A DNA stretch of 64,000 nucleotides, from contig JAKVAZ010000002.1 of the NCBI GenBank assembly GCA_022447225.1, positions 124,001 through 188,000 of the forward strand, in the 5' to 3' direction. Shown piece by piece: positions 44,542 through 53,390 of this stretch. The notes under the pieces are model-generated. The model was not told where the DNA came from. It saw nothing but the letters and a program-made list of their open reading frames with translations, and made no database searches. The position numbers and the translations under genes are program-made. The stretch's first letter is position 1. Each line of letters begins with the position of its first letter. Origin of the DNA: Fuerstiella sp. (GTDB lineage: Bacteria > Planctomycetota > Planctomycetia > Planctomycetales > Planctomycetaceae).

Positions 44542-45261
44542 TTAGGTGCCGCTGCCGACATCGTCTCCGGATCCGTACGGGTAAAACATACGGCCGATTT
44601 CATCGCTGATCCGCAGCAGATACTCCGAACGAAAGCTGTCATAACTGATTTCTGAAGCTGATCGAGGAGTTAATCGAGGAAATTCTGACATTAATTCATG
44701 ATGGAAGATCCTCTGACCTTCTCCGTCAGCCTGCATCTCATAAACGCTCACGGTTGCTTCCGCGCGTCCTCTAAATAAGTGTCGGCTGTCGTGTTCGTAC
44801 AGAGAGAAATCGCTGAGGTCGATATAGACCACGAATGTCGTATCGAACTGAGCGCCCACTTCATCGGGAGTGTCCCAGTCTGGGTTTTCTTCCAGCCAGA
44901 CTCGCACGGCTTCAGAATTGACGACAGCGACGTGATTTTGTTTCAGGCGGGCGGAGACTCCAACGGCAATCAGATGATCGACGCTGTCGTACTGATATCT
45001 GAGTTCGTCCGGGGCATAGCAGACGACGGCCACTCGTACTCCGCGGTCGGTGAATGACTTGTTTGTCGCCTTTTCGAATGCGGGTTCCAGCTGAGGCGGA
45101 CCGCCAAGTAGATATCCAAAGAAAATCAGATAGTTGCACCCTGACAGACAGCTCAACATCCCGGTCAGGACAGTCAGACGCAGCAGGACCTGTATGTGGT
45201 GTCCGGGTGTCCATCGGACCATACCAGTCAGTGGGTGATTCGAAACAAAACGGGGTATCAT
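44542..45261 (-). CDS. Lipoprotein of unknown function, tandem paralogue 2
   Basis: 239 residues from ATG 45261, with AGGAT eight bases upstream; an in-frame start at 45324 would overlap the previous gene. Lipobox LSGC (about residue 39-42) after a hydrophobic segment. The core is closely related to the product of the gene at 45299: FVVYIDLSDFSLYEHDSRHLFRGRAEATVSVYE here against YVAHVSLRTFSFLEPESNSLLRGRSEGTVRVYE there. Both have an early strand with VAVVCYAPDE / LLIICTAPHH and a W-x-x-x-x-x-W-G/DT motif region. Probably a membrane-anchored periplasmic protein. I do not recognise a named family. Confidence 0.72.
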   Translation of the reverse strand: MIPRFVSNHPLTGMVRWTPGHHIQVLLRLTVLTGMLSCLSGCNYLIFFGYLLGGPPQLEPAFEKATNKSFTDRGVRVAVVCYAPDELRYQYDSVDHLIAVGVSARLKQNHVAVVNSEAVRVWLEENPDWDTPDEVGAQFDTTFVVYIDLSDFSLYEHDSRHLFRGRAEATVSVYEMQADGEGQRIFHHELMSEFPRLTPRSASEISYDSFRSEYLLRISDEIGRMFYPYGSGDDVGSGT

Positions 45262-45298
45262 GTTATCGATCCTGTCGTCGAACAGTTTGCACCGTGTA

Positions 45299-45985
45299 TC
45301 AAAATATCGTTTCACGTAAACCATGATCGTGAAACAACTGACTGGTCTGCAGCGCTACCCGGTTAATAAGTTTGTTGACAAACATGTCGTCAGAACCGGA
45401 TTCTCGCGGCACCGGATGAATTTCCGGAAACTTCACGCGGAGATCTCGTTCGAATGTTTTAAAGACGGGTACTGAATTCCTTCTGTCGATTTCGTAGACC
45501 CGGACAGTTCCTTCACTGCGTCCGCGAAGCAGACTGTTGCTCTCCGGTTCCAGAAAGCTGAATGTTCGAAGACTGACGTGTGCCACGTACTTTGCGTCGA
45601 AATGTTCAGCCAGTTCTGAGTAGTCACCCCATTCACCATGGTCGTCGTACCATGCTGCCACATCATCCGGTGAAACGACCTGAATCTCACGGCGTTCCAG
45701 GTTCTGCGAAATTCGGTCCAGTAACTCAAGCTGAACAGAGGGGAATTCAACCAGGACATGGTGTGGAGCCGTGCAAATAATCAACAGGCGGTCTTTCGAT
45801 TCGCTGAGTTTTGTACCTGTGATCTGCTCAAACGACGATGGGCTTTTGGATTCACCCATGATCATTTTTCCTGCGGTGATGATTAATCCGCAGCCGCAGA
45901 GGCCTGGCAGCAGAACCGCCGCTGTCAGCAGCAGGCTGATTCTTAACAAACCAGGCTGTTTGAATCGTTCACTGTCATTCAGCAT
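45299..45985 (-). CDS. Lipoprotein of unknown function, tandem paralogue 1
   Basis: 228 residues, ATG 45985. Hydrophobic signal (about 13-30) with lipobox LCGC (about 29-32). The segment YVAHVSLRTFSFLEPESNSLLRGRSEGTVRVYEID is shared with the following gene, so the two arose by tandem duplication. They are 37 bases apart and form an operon. The C-terminus lacks a second domain. No catalytic motif is seen. The family appears to be an uncharacterised periplasmic one; an accessory role in envelope transport alongside the MMPL exporter is only a guess from position. Confidence 0.72.
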   Translation of the reverse strand: MLNDSERFKQPGLLRISLLLTAAVLLPGLCGCGLIITAGKMIMGESKSPSSFEQITGTKLSESKDRLLIICTAPHHVLVEFPSVQLELLDRISQNLERREIQVVSPDDVAAWYDDHGEWGDYSELAEHFDAKYVAHVSLRTFSFLEPESNSLLRGRSEGTVRVYEIDRRNSVPVFKTFERDLRVKFPEIHPVPRESGSDDMFVNKLINRVALQTSQLFHDHGLRETIF

Positions 45986-46701
45986 GCTGCACCACTCACA
46001 CCTGCACCGTCATTCGGATTATGCTTTACAGAATGCCAGATCGAGTTAGCCAGGCCACGATCATGGTGGCCGGACAGGTTCCCGTGATGCAGGTCTTTAC
46101 GAAAGACGGCTGACCGGTCAGTCCGGCCGTGATCGTTGGCAGAAACAGATTCAACGGCAGAACATCCGCCTAACCAGCCCGGCTGCAGACGATGTATGCA
46201 AAGTTTTTCGTTATTCCGCACGGTCGACATCTCCAATCCGTCAGTTTGATAAACCGACTTTCCGGAAGACTCAGCTGCTGATGAGTTGCTTTCCCCAGAG
46301 GATCCGGTTGCAGGCACACAGCGATTCCTGCGGCAACGGATGTTGCGATCAGTCAGGTCTGTCAGCTGATAGCAGAAGGGTAAGAACACATGGGCACCTG
46401 CGCTGTCGAGACAAGTACCAGTGACTCTGTGTCGACTCAAGACCAGAAACAGAGCCATCCGGTCCAATCAAATACAGGTGCGCCGATTGTGCCGAAGCGG
46501 TATGTGGAATTCGAACATCCCAGCAGTATCTGCCGGAAGACACCCGGGGCCGGATCCGATGGTCATCTGAATCCGGCGCGCACACATACAAATTGGTTCC
46601 TCGCCTCAAGTCACCGGTCTGCCGATGTCGTGTTTGCTCTGCTGCGACCTGGTCTGACGCCGATTTGCTGATGTTCCGATTTCGGGGCGGCAGGTCAACA
46701 T
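45986..46701. other. 716-base region without a convincing gene
   Basis: Between the lipoprotein pair and the CbiX-like gene, all on the minus strand. Long frames (46349-46609 minus, 45979-46467 minus, 46390-46671 plus) are unsupported: no ribosome sites, high Cys/His/Arg and overlapping each other. The length suggests a lost gene or a long 5' region for the lipoprotein operon. No hairpin with T-run seen. Confidence 0.4.
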
Positions 46702-47097
46702 TTAGCTGCGGAGTGATTCACTGATCCGTTCAGCAATGATCTGCATCATGCCATCGTGAATTCCGAACGGAGCGGTTACCCGCCATTTGATTTCGGGACT
46801 GGATTCAGCGGCTTCTGTGACAAGTTGCGGGATGTCCTGTTTCCAGTGGCGTCCCGGGGACAAAAAATACGGAAAAACGACAATCTGTGAGGCGCCTCTG
46901 GCGACACAGCGAGCGAACGCTGTACCAATGTCCGGTTGAGCGAGTTCCATGTGTGCCGGTTCAACAATTGCATAATGATTGGTGTCAGCGAATCGTTGAG
47001 CGGCAACCAGCAGAGTCTCGTTGCTTTCTGCCCTGCGGGAACCGTGATCCACAATAATGACCCCGGTCGCCAGGTCCGTCACGATGATGATCCCCAA
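46702..47097 (-). CDS. Sirohydrochlorin chelatase / CbiX-like protein
   Basis: 131 residues, the size of short CbiX(S)/SirB forms. The two metal-ligand histidines are in VDHGSRRAESNETL (about residue 18) and VEPAHMELAQPDI (about 49); FPYFLSPGRHWKQDIP is also typical. It inserts cobalt, nickel or iron into sirohydrochlorin for cobalamin, F430 or sirohaem. The start overlaps the end of the NUDIX gene by 19 bases, so translation is likely coupled. An internal GTG at 47082 would almost remove the overlap. No other tetrapyrrole gene is near. Confidence 0.85.
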   Translation of the reverse strand: MGIIIVTDLATGVIIVDHGSRRAESNETLLVAAQRFADTNHYAIVEPAHMELAQPDIGTAFARCVARGASQIVVFPYFLSPGRHWKQDIPQLVTEAAESSPEIKWRVTAPFGIHDGMMQIIAERISESLRS

Positions 47098-47516
47098 GTA
47101 TTTTTCAGGAGTTTCAGTGCTTCCGCGTTGCCTGACGGAAAATCAGTGACACACAGAGAGTTGAACGGAACCCAATGGAACGGATCTGTTGCTTCAGCAA
47201 GATCCGGCAGGTCCGGACTCAAACCGCACCGCCAGAAATCGAGTTCAATTACGCCGTGTTTGTATTCCTGTGTGGTGGTGATCAGATGACTTCGGGGAAC
47301 AACCAGCAGGCCGGTTTCTTCGCGACATTCCCGGACGACACAGGTACGTGTGGTTTCATCTGACAGACACTTGCCCCCGGGCAATTCGGTCATTCCGCCC
47401 AGAGGAACACCTTCGGGACGCGTGCCGATCAGCACGTGTCCGGCGGATTCGACCACACCGACGGCAACTTGAACGGGATCCGACAAAACAAACTCAATGG
47501 AGTGAAACAGGTTCAT
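47079..47516 (-). CDS. NUDIX hydrolase
   Basis: 145 residues. The complete Nudix box is G-x5-E-x7-RE-x-x-EE-x-G-L, read from GGKCLSDETTRTCVVRECRE and then ETGLL (about residues 47-70), with the PGG before it. Lines QVAVGVVESAGHVLIGTRPEG and TQEYKHGVIELDFWRCGL resemble MutT-type enzymes that clean 8-oxo-dGTP, with WVPFNSL at the end. Substrate unknown. It lies just upstream of the CbiX-like gene with overlap. Confidence 0.88.
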   Translation of the reverse strand: MNLFHSIEFVLSDPVQVAVGVVESAGHVLIGTRPEGVPLGGMTELPGGKCLSDETTRTCVVRECREETGLLVVPRSHLITTTQEYKHGVIELDFWRCGLSPDLPDLAEATDPFHWVPFNSLCVTDFPSGNAEALKLLKNTWGSSS

Positions 47517-47611
47517 GGGAATTATGATGCCACTCGATCCAAACTCTATGTCGTCAACTGAAGATGTGGTGGGTAGAAGGATGGGCGGCAGAGCCAGGAG
47601 ACATCAACACC

Positions 47612-48430
47612 TTATTCGCCATCGCCAGTTCCGTAAACAGCTGGTGCTCCCATTTTACTGAAACCACAGTCGACGTGAAGGACTTCCGCACTGATACCAC
47701 TTGCCAGATCGCTTAGCAGGAACATGCCGCTCTTACCGACTTCTTCTGCCGTGATATTGCGTCTCATCGGCGCGACCCCGCTGTAAAGATCCAGCATTTG
47801 TTTAAAGTCGCCAACGCCCATGGCACTGATCGTGCGAACCGGACCGGCACTGATTGCGTTGACACGGCACCCATCCGGTCCCAGTTCGCTGGCCAGATAA
47901 CGCACACCACACTCGAGAGCCGCTTTGCAGAGTCCCATCAGGTTATAGCCTGGAATGACTTCTTCACCACCGAAGTAGCTGAGTGTGAGAATGCTGGAAT
48001 TTTTACTGAGGATATCCCGCCGTTTCGCTGCTCCGGCGACTGCCAGCAGACTGTAAGCACTGATTTCCATCGCTTTGCCGAAACCGGCCCGACTACTGTT
48101 CCATGTGGGACCGGTCAGGTCTTCCGGCGGGGCGAATGCGATGCTGTGCAGGATAAAATCCAGCTTGCCAAAGTCGGCTGCGGCTTTGTCCATGACTTCG
48201 GCAATCTGACCATCATCACAGACATCACAGGGAACCAGAAAGCCTGCATCCAGTGGTTCAACCAACTTACTTACTTTTCGCTGGTTTTTTGGACGATCAC
48301 CGGTGTCAGGCAGGTGAGTAAACGCGATCTCTGCACCCTGCTCGTGGAGCTTCTGAGTGATGGCCCAGGCGATTGAACGCTCATTGGCGATTCCCAGAAC
48401 CAGTCCCTTTTTACCTTCGAACAAACCCAT
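47612..48430 (-). CDS. fabI: Enoyl-[acyl-carrier-protein] reductase (NADH)
   Basis: 272 residues from ATG 48430 (MGLFEGKKGLVLGIANERSIAW, the normal FabI beginning); an in-frame start at 48556 adds an unrelated 42 residues. Active site: SYFGGEEVIPGYNLMGLCKAAL holds both tyrosines (equivalent to 146 and 156 of E. coli FabI), Met159 and the catalytic Lys. Cofactor loop, and the end GISAEVLHVDCGFSKMGA, are also typical. It performs the last step of each fatty-acid elongation round. A paralogue at 13263-14063 lacks the first tyrosine, so this gene is the likely housekeeping enzyme. Confidence 0.94.
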   Translation of the reverse strand: MGLFEGKKGLVLGIANERSIAWAITQKLHEQGAEIAFTHLPDTGDRPKNQRKVSKLVEPLDAGFLVPCDVCDDGQIAEVMDKAAADFGKLDFILHSIAFAPPEDLTGPTWNSSRAGFGKAMEISAYSLLAVAGAAKRRDILSKNSSILTLSYFGGEEVIPGYNLMGLCKAALECGVRYLASELGPDGCRVNAISAGPVRTISAMGVGDFKQMLDLYSGVAPMRRNITAEEVGKSGMFLLSDLASGISAEVLHVDCGFSKMGAPAVYGTGDGE

Positions 48431-48892
48431 AGCGCTCACTTTTGGAGAATTCAAACAGGTCTTTGATCTGACAAACACACAATGATCAGACAATTCTAAC
48501 AGGGTAGGAAAGCCGGACTGCATTCTGCAAGTGTCAGGAATGCATTGTAATGGCACGGATCCTCTGATCCTGATTCAGCATTATCTGAAGTCAGATCCTG
48601 CAGGGAATCACCGGAGGTCTGTTAGATGAACAGCCAGCAATGATTGATCCGGTGACTCGGAGACGTAAGTTGTTTGTCACCGTGTTTCGAGATCAAATCC
48701 CGAGATTTGATACCTCCGGCATGATATTGACGTGTATTACATCCCCATCGTGATAGTTCTGAGTGATTTGAGGTACCTGGCAGTTGCGTGGCATCAGTAA
48801 ATCTAAATCAACTTCTTAATAATGACGGATTTCGAGCTGTTTTTCTCGTATCCAGTGAAGGAAGTCTTCGTTTCCGGTAAACAGGTATTCCA
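48431..48892. other. Divergent intergenic region, fabI / squalene-cyclase-like gene
   Basis: 462 bases holding promoters for both genes. TTGACG (48727-48732) and TGATAG (48751-48756), 18 bases apart on the plus strand, are a weak match for the promoter of the downstream gene. No gene or terminator seen. Confidence 0.35.
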
Positions 48893-50467
48893 ATGTCCTC
48901 ACGATCGGACGAATTTTCACCCGATGAGGATCTGCCGGTGGACGGTACCCGTTCCGTTCTGCTGAACGTTGCGTCATGCAGACGTGCTCGTCGGTTACGG
49001 CCGGTCTGGGTGTCGTCCGTGGGGCGGACTTTCAGTCGACTGCGACTGTTGATAACCCGGACGATGCCGGAATGGGCTCGGCAGAATAGACAGCAGCTGG
49101 TGACTGCGTCGATCAGCTTCGTTTTGCATGTGGTGACTGCGATCCTGATGGCGCTGTGGGTGATGCCGGCGGATCCCACGCGATGGATGCCGGCACTGCT
49201 GGCAGTACCGGTTCCAAAGGAAGACGTGCAGGCTGTGGAGCTGGTCGAAGTCATTCAGCCGGAACTGCTTGACAAACAGGAACTGGAAAACACGATGCAG
49301 CAGGTTCTTGAAGTGGTTGATGATACAACCACAGATCTTGCTGCCTTTGATGCCGAAAAAAAATTCGAACTGGATCTGGAGCCTATAGAGCGGGACCTCG
49401 CCTTGCTCTCCCGACTCGGAGAATTCGGAGGGCGTTCTTCATTCGGTAAACAGGCGGCGATCCGGAAATACGGTGGAACTGCAGAGAGTGAACGCGCGGT
49501 CAATCTGGGACTGATGTGGCTTCGTAAGATTCAGCAGTCCGACGGGTCCTGGAGTTTTCGTCATCCAGGCGAGGAGGCGAAACGCGGATATTTACGTTCA
49601 ACGAGAATGGGCTCAACGTCTCTGGCGTTGCTGTGTTTTATGGGAGCCGGGCATACTCATCTTTCCGGTGGTGAGTATCGTTCCGTTGTCTCGGAAGGGC
49701 TTGACTATCTGATTGAAAATGCTGCCGGAGATCGAACGTCTGCCGATATGCGCGGTGACTACGAAGGCAATTCCGGGATGTATGTTCAGGGGCTGGCAAC
49801 CATTTGTCTGTGCGAGGCTTATGTGCTGGAACCGAATGATGCCCGATTAAAGAAAATGGCTCGCAGAGCCATTAGGTTTATTGAGAAGACACAGAACAAA
49901 CGCGGTGGCGGCTGGCGTTACGAACCGGGCGAGCCTGGCGACACGTCGGTAGTTGGATGGCAGGTAATGGCTCTGCAAAGTGCAAAGGCAGGCGGTATTT
50001 CTGTGTCGAGACAAACCGGCCGGAGGGTGAAGCAGTTTCTTGACTCTGTCCAGACAAATAACGGTGAACGCTACAAGTACATGCCGGGTGGCAGTGCCTC
50101 ACCTGCAATGACATCAGTGGGGCTGTTGTGCCGGATGTACCTGGGCTGGCGACGTGATCATTCTTCACTGCGACAAGGTGTCGATTATCTGTCAGCACTG
50201 GGGCCGCACGGGCAGGATATGTACTACAATTACTATGCAACCCAGGTCATTCATCACTGGGGCGGTAGCCAGTGGCGCAGGTGGAATGCAGTGATGAGGG
50301 AACAGCTGGTGTCACGACAGATTACAGAGGGGCCTGCGGCCGGCAGCTGGATGCCCCGCGATCCGCACGCCGGTTCCGGTGGACAGATTTATGAAACAGC
50401 GCTGAGTCTGTTGACACTTGAAATTTACTACCGGCACCTGCCAATCTACCGACAGATAGAGGACTGA
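48893..50467 (+). CDS. Membrane-anchored squalene-cyclase-like (prenyltransferase-repeat) protein
   Basis: 524 residues. A single membrane helix lies at about 68-95 (ASISFVLHVVTAILMALWVM), then a variable acidic linker (about 105-195) and an alpha/alpha-barrel repeat region (about 200-520) with QW-like repeats such as GLMWLRKIQQSDGSWSF, AIRFIEKTQNKRGGGWRYEPG and GVDYLSALGPHGQDMYYNYYATQVIHHWGG. The aspartate-rich DxDD motif of true squalene-hopene cyclases is not present; the matching position reads EPGDTSVVGWQVMAL. So it is unlikely to cyclise squalene. Related planctomycete proteins are common and of unknown role, possibly extracytoplasmic binding or a protease-like scaffold. Start ATG 48893 is the longest one; no strong ribosome site. 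Confidence 0.75.
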   Translation: MSSRSDEFSPDEDLPVDGTRSVLLNVASCRRARRLRPVWVSSVGRTFSRLRLLITRTMPEWARQNRQQLVTASISFVLHVVTAILMALWVMPADPTRWMPALLAVPVPKEDVQAVELVEVIQPELLDKQELENTMQQVLEVVDDTTTDLAAFDAEKKFELDLEPIERDLALLSRLGEFGGRSSFGKQAAIRKYGGTAESERAVNLGLMWLRKIQQSDGSWSFRHPGEEAKRGYLRSTRMGSTSLALLCFMGAGHTHLSGGEYRSVVSEGLDYLIENAAGDRTSADMRGDYEGNSGMYVQGLATICLCEAYVLEPNDARLKKMARRAIRFIEKTQNKRGGGWRYEPGEPGDTSVVGWQVMALQSAKAGGISVSRQTGRRVKQFLDSVQTNNGERYKYMPGGSASPAMTSVGLLCRMYLGWRRDHSSLRQGVDYLSALGPHGQDMYYNYYATQVIHHWGGSQWRRWNAVMREQLVSRQITEGPAAGSWMPRDPHAGSGGQIYETALSLLTLEIYYRHLPIYRQIED

Positions 50468-50616
50468 TTCGGATTATGTTCGGTCCGGGAGAAACGCTGA
50501 CTGTTTTTGGCAGTCAATGCTGTTTTGTTAACAGTAAGTCAGTCCGGACACTTTACTCTTTTTCCGGATGTTTCAGACAGAGGTGATCCCGGGAACGAGG
50601 TCTCAGTTCGTCTGGT

Positions 50617-52179
<1,563 letters not shown>

Positions 52180-52275
52180 GGATGCCTCCTGAGTGCCTGA
52201 ACATTTGACCGTGCTGTGCCAGTGCGGAACCGAACTGAACAACCAGCTTCTTCGGTTGTCTGAATCAATATCAAT

Positions 52276-52305
52276 AAAAAAAACCTGAGACCGTCGGGTC
52301 ACAGG
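52276..52305 (-). terminator. Leader terminator of the leuA attenuator
   Basis: Minus strand: CCTGTGACC (52305-52297), loop CGAC, GGTCTCAGG (52292-52284), one T-T mismatch in the 9-bp stem, then eight T (52283-52276). It lies between the leader peptide and the leuA start, about 100 bases before the ATG. A copy of GTCTCAGG at 52342-52335 can pair with the same left arm and so prevent the terminator. Confidence 0.8.
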
Positions 52306-52347
52306 CTGGTAGGAGTGATTTCACTGCGGACAGACCTGAGACTCGCT

Positions 52348-52425
52348 TCATGCCGGAAGGACCGGTAGATTCAGGTTGTTCAACAGATTGTGGTTCACGG
52401 GACCGGATTCCAGTTGAATCTTCAT
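52348..52425 (-). CDS. leuL: leuA leader peptide (leucine attenuator)
   Basis: 25 codons plus stop, ATG 52425 to TGA 52348. Six leucines, most in the second half: HNLLNNLNLPVLPA (Leu at 5, 14, 15, 18, 20, 23). The Leu18 CTG codon sits inside ACCTGA (52376-52371), which can pair with TCAGGT (52339-52334), six bases after the stop. Ribosome stalling at Leu codons would then free that segment to pair with the terminator arm. No good ribosome site is seen before the ATG. Identification rests on architecture and composition, not on any known homologue. Confidence 0.7.
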   Translation of the reverse strand: MKIQLESGPVNHNLLNNLNLPVLPA

Positions 52426-52444
52426 GGAGTGGCTGACTAATTGC

Positions 52445-52473
52445 ACTCTATCCATGCGTCCAAGTGACTTCAA
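52445..52473 (-). promoter_or_regulatory. Sigma-70-type promoter for leuA leader
   Basis: Minus strand TTGAAG (52473-52468), exactly 17 bases, TAGAGT (52450-52445): 4/6 and 4/6 to consensus. The expected start near 52438 is about 13 bases before the leader-peptide ATG. Confidence 0.45.
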
Positions 52474-52592
52474 GGGCTGTTCCGTTGGCAAAAGGTTGTG
52501 GGATCCGGGAATTTCTGTCATTCGGCATTGAAGTCAAAACTGACAAAGGTTGACATCGACACCGGCACGATTTCTTTCTTTCAGGTTCAGTG

Positions 52593-53171
52593 ATGCCTGC
52601 TCCGTTCATTTTGATCGATGGTTACAATCTGATGCATGCGATCGGGTTTGCGCGGAGAAGTTACGGGCCAGGTGATCTTGAGGTCTGTCGGAATCGGCTG
52701 TTGCAACAACTCGTCCTGCGTCTCAACTCAGCTGCCGTCGATCGTACAACAGTGGTTTTCGATGCCTTCGGTTCTGACGATGATTCCGGCCGACACCAGA
52801 AGTGCCAGGGAGTCAGTGTGATTTACGCACCGGCAGGAACCGACGCAGACAGTGAAATGGAACGGCTCATTGCAGATCACAGCTCTCCCAGGCAGCTGAT
52901 GGTGGTATCCAGTGATCATCGTCTTCATCGGGCAGCCCGTCGCCGCAAAGCGAATGTCATTGACAGTCACGATTTTTGGAACAGTCTGGATCCGGAATCC
53001 GTTTCCCTGCTGAAGCGGGACCGTCCTGCAGAGACGAGAAACGAGACCGCCTTCCGCTTTGACGAATTTGTTGATACCGAAGTGATAGTCGACGAAGCGG
53101 TGATGCCGGCGGACGATGACGTCTTTGATTCGGACTATTTGTCTGACCTGGAATCAGAGTTCGATGACTGA
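52593..53171 (+). CDS. NYN-domain (PIN-like) ribonuclease family protein
   Basis: 192 residues from ATG 52593; the preceding GTG at 52590 is an alternative. NYN/YacP-like domain at about 5-130: ILIDGYNLMHAIG with the first catalytic Asp, VVFDAFGSDDDSG, DADSEMERLIADHS and VVSSDHRLHRAARRRKANVIDSHDF. These Asp residues would bind the metal for RNA cleavage. A very acidic tail follows (ADDDVFDSDYLSDLESEFDD). YacP-type proteins (Rae1 in Bacillus) act in ribosome-associated mRNA decay. Stands alone, divergent from leuA. Confidence 0.82.
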   Translation: MPAPFILIDGYNLMHAIGFARRSYGPGDLEVCRNRLLQQLVLRLNSAAVDRTTVVFDAFGSDDDSGRHQKCQGVSVIYAPAGTDADSEMERLIADHSSPRQLMVVSSDHRLHRAARRRKANVIDSHDFWNSLDPESVSLLKRDRPAETRNETAFRFDEFVDTEVIVDEAVMPADDDVFDSDYLSDLESEFDD

Positions 53172-53390
53172 CGGGTCTGCTGCATCAGTCAGATCCGTCG
53201 AGGTGAGCAGTGTGTCAGACATTTACTCTTTTCGGTGAATTCACGGGCGTATCAACGGGATGTCGTTAATGTGTGACTTTTCAGATCAATCCGATCGATG
53301 CCAGGACGGTTTTCCCGTTGGTTTTCATTCCGCTACGCTAAAATGTGCTGTTGAGTGTCGCTAACTGTGTCGGTCTGTCCGGAGAGAATT

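Noticed and set aside
45979-46467. 162-codon minus-strand frame upstream of the lipoprotein pair
   Set aside because: Composition is non-coding in look (many His, Cys, Ser, Arg), overlaps the lipoprotein start and has competing frames.
50490-50550. Nested inverted repeats (CTGACT...AGTCAG) between the squalene-cyclase-like gene and leuA ends
   Set aside because: Convergent position suits a terminator, but the stems are short and the loops large, so support is too weak to list.
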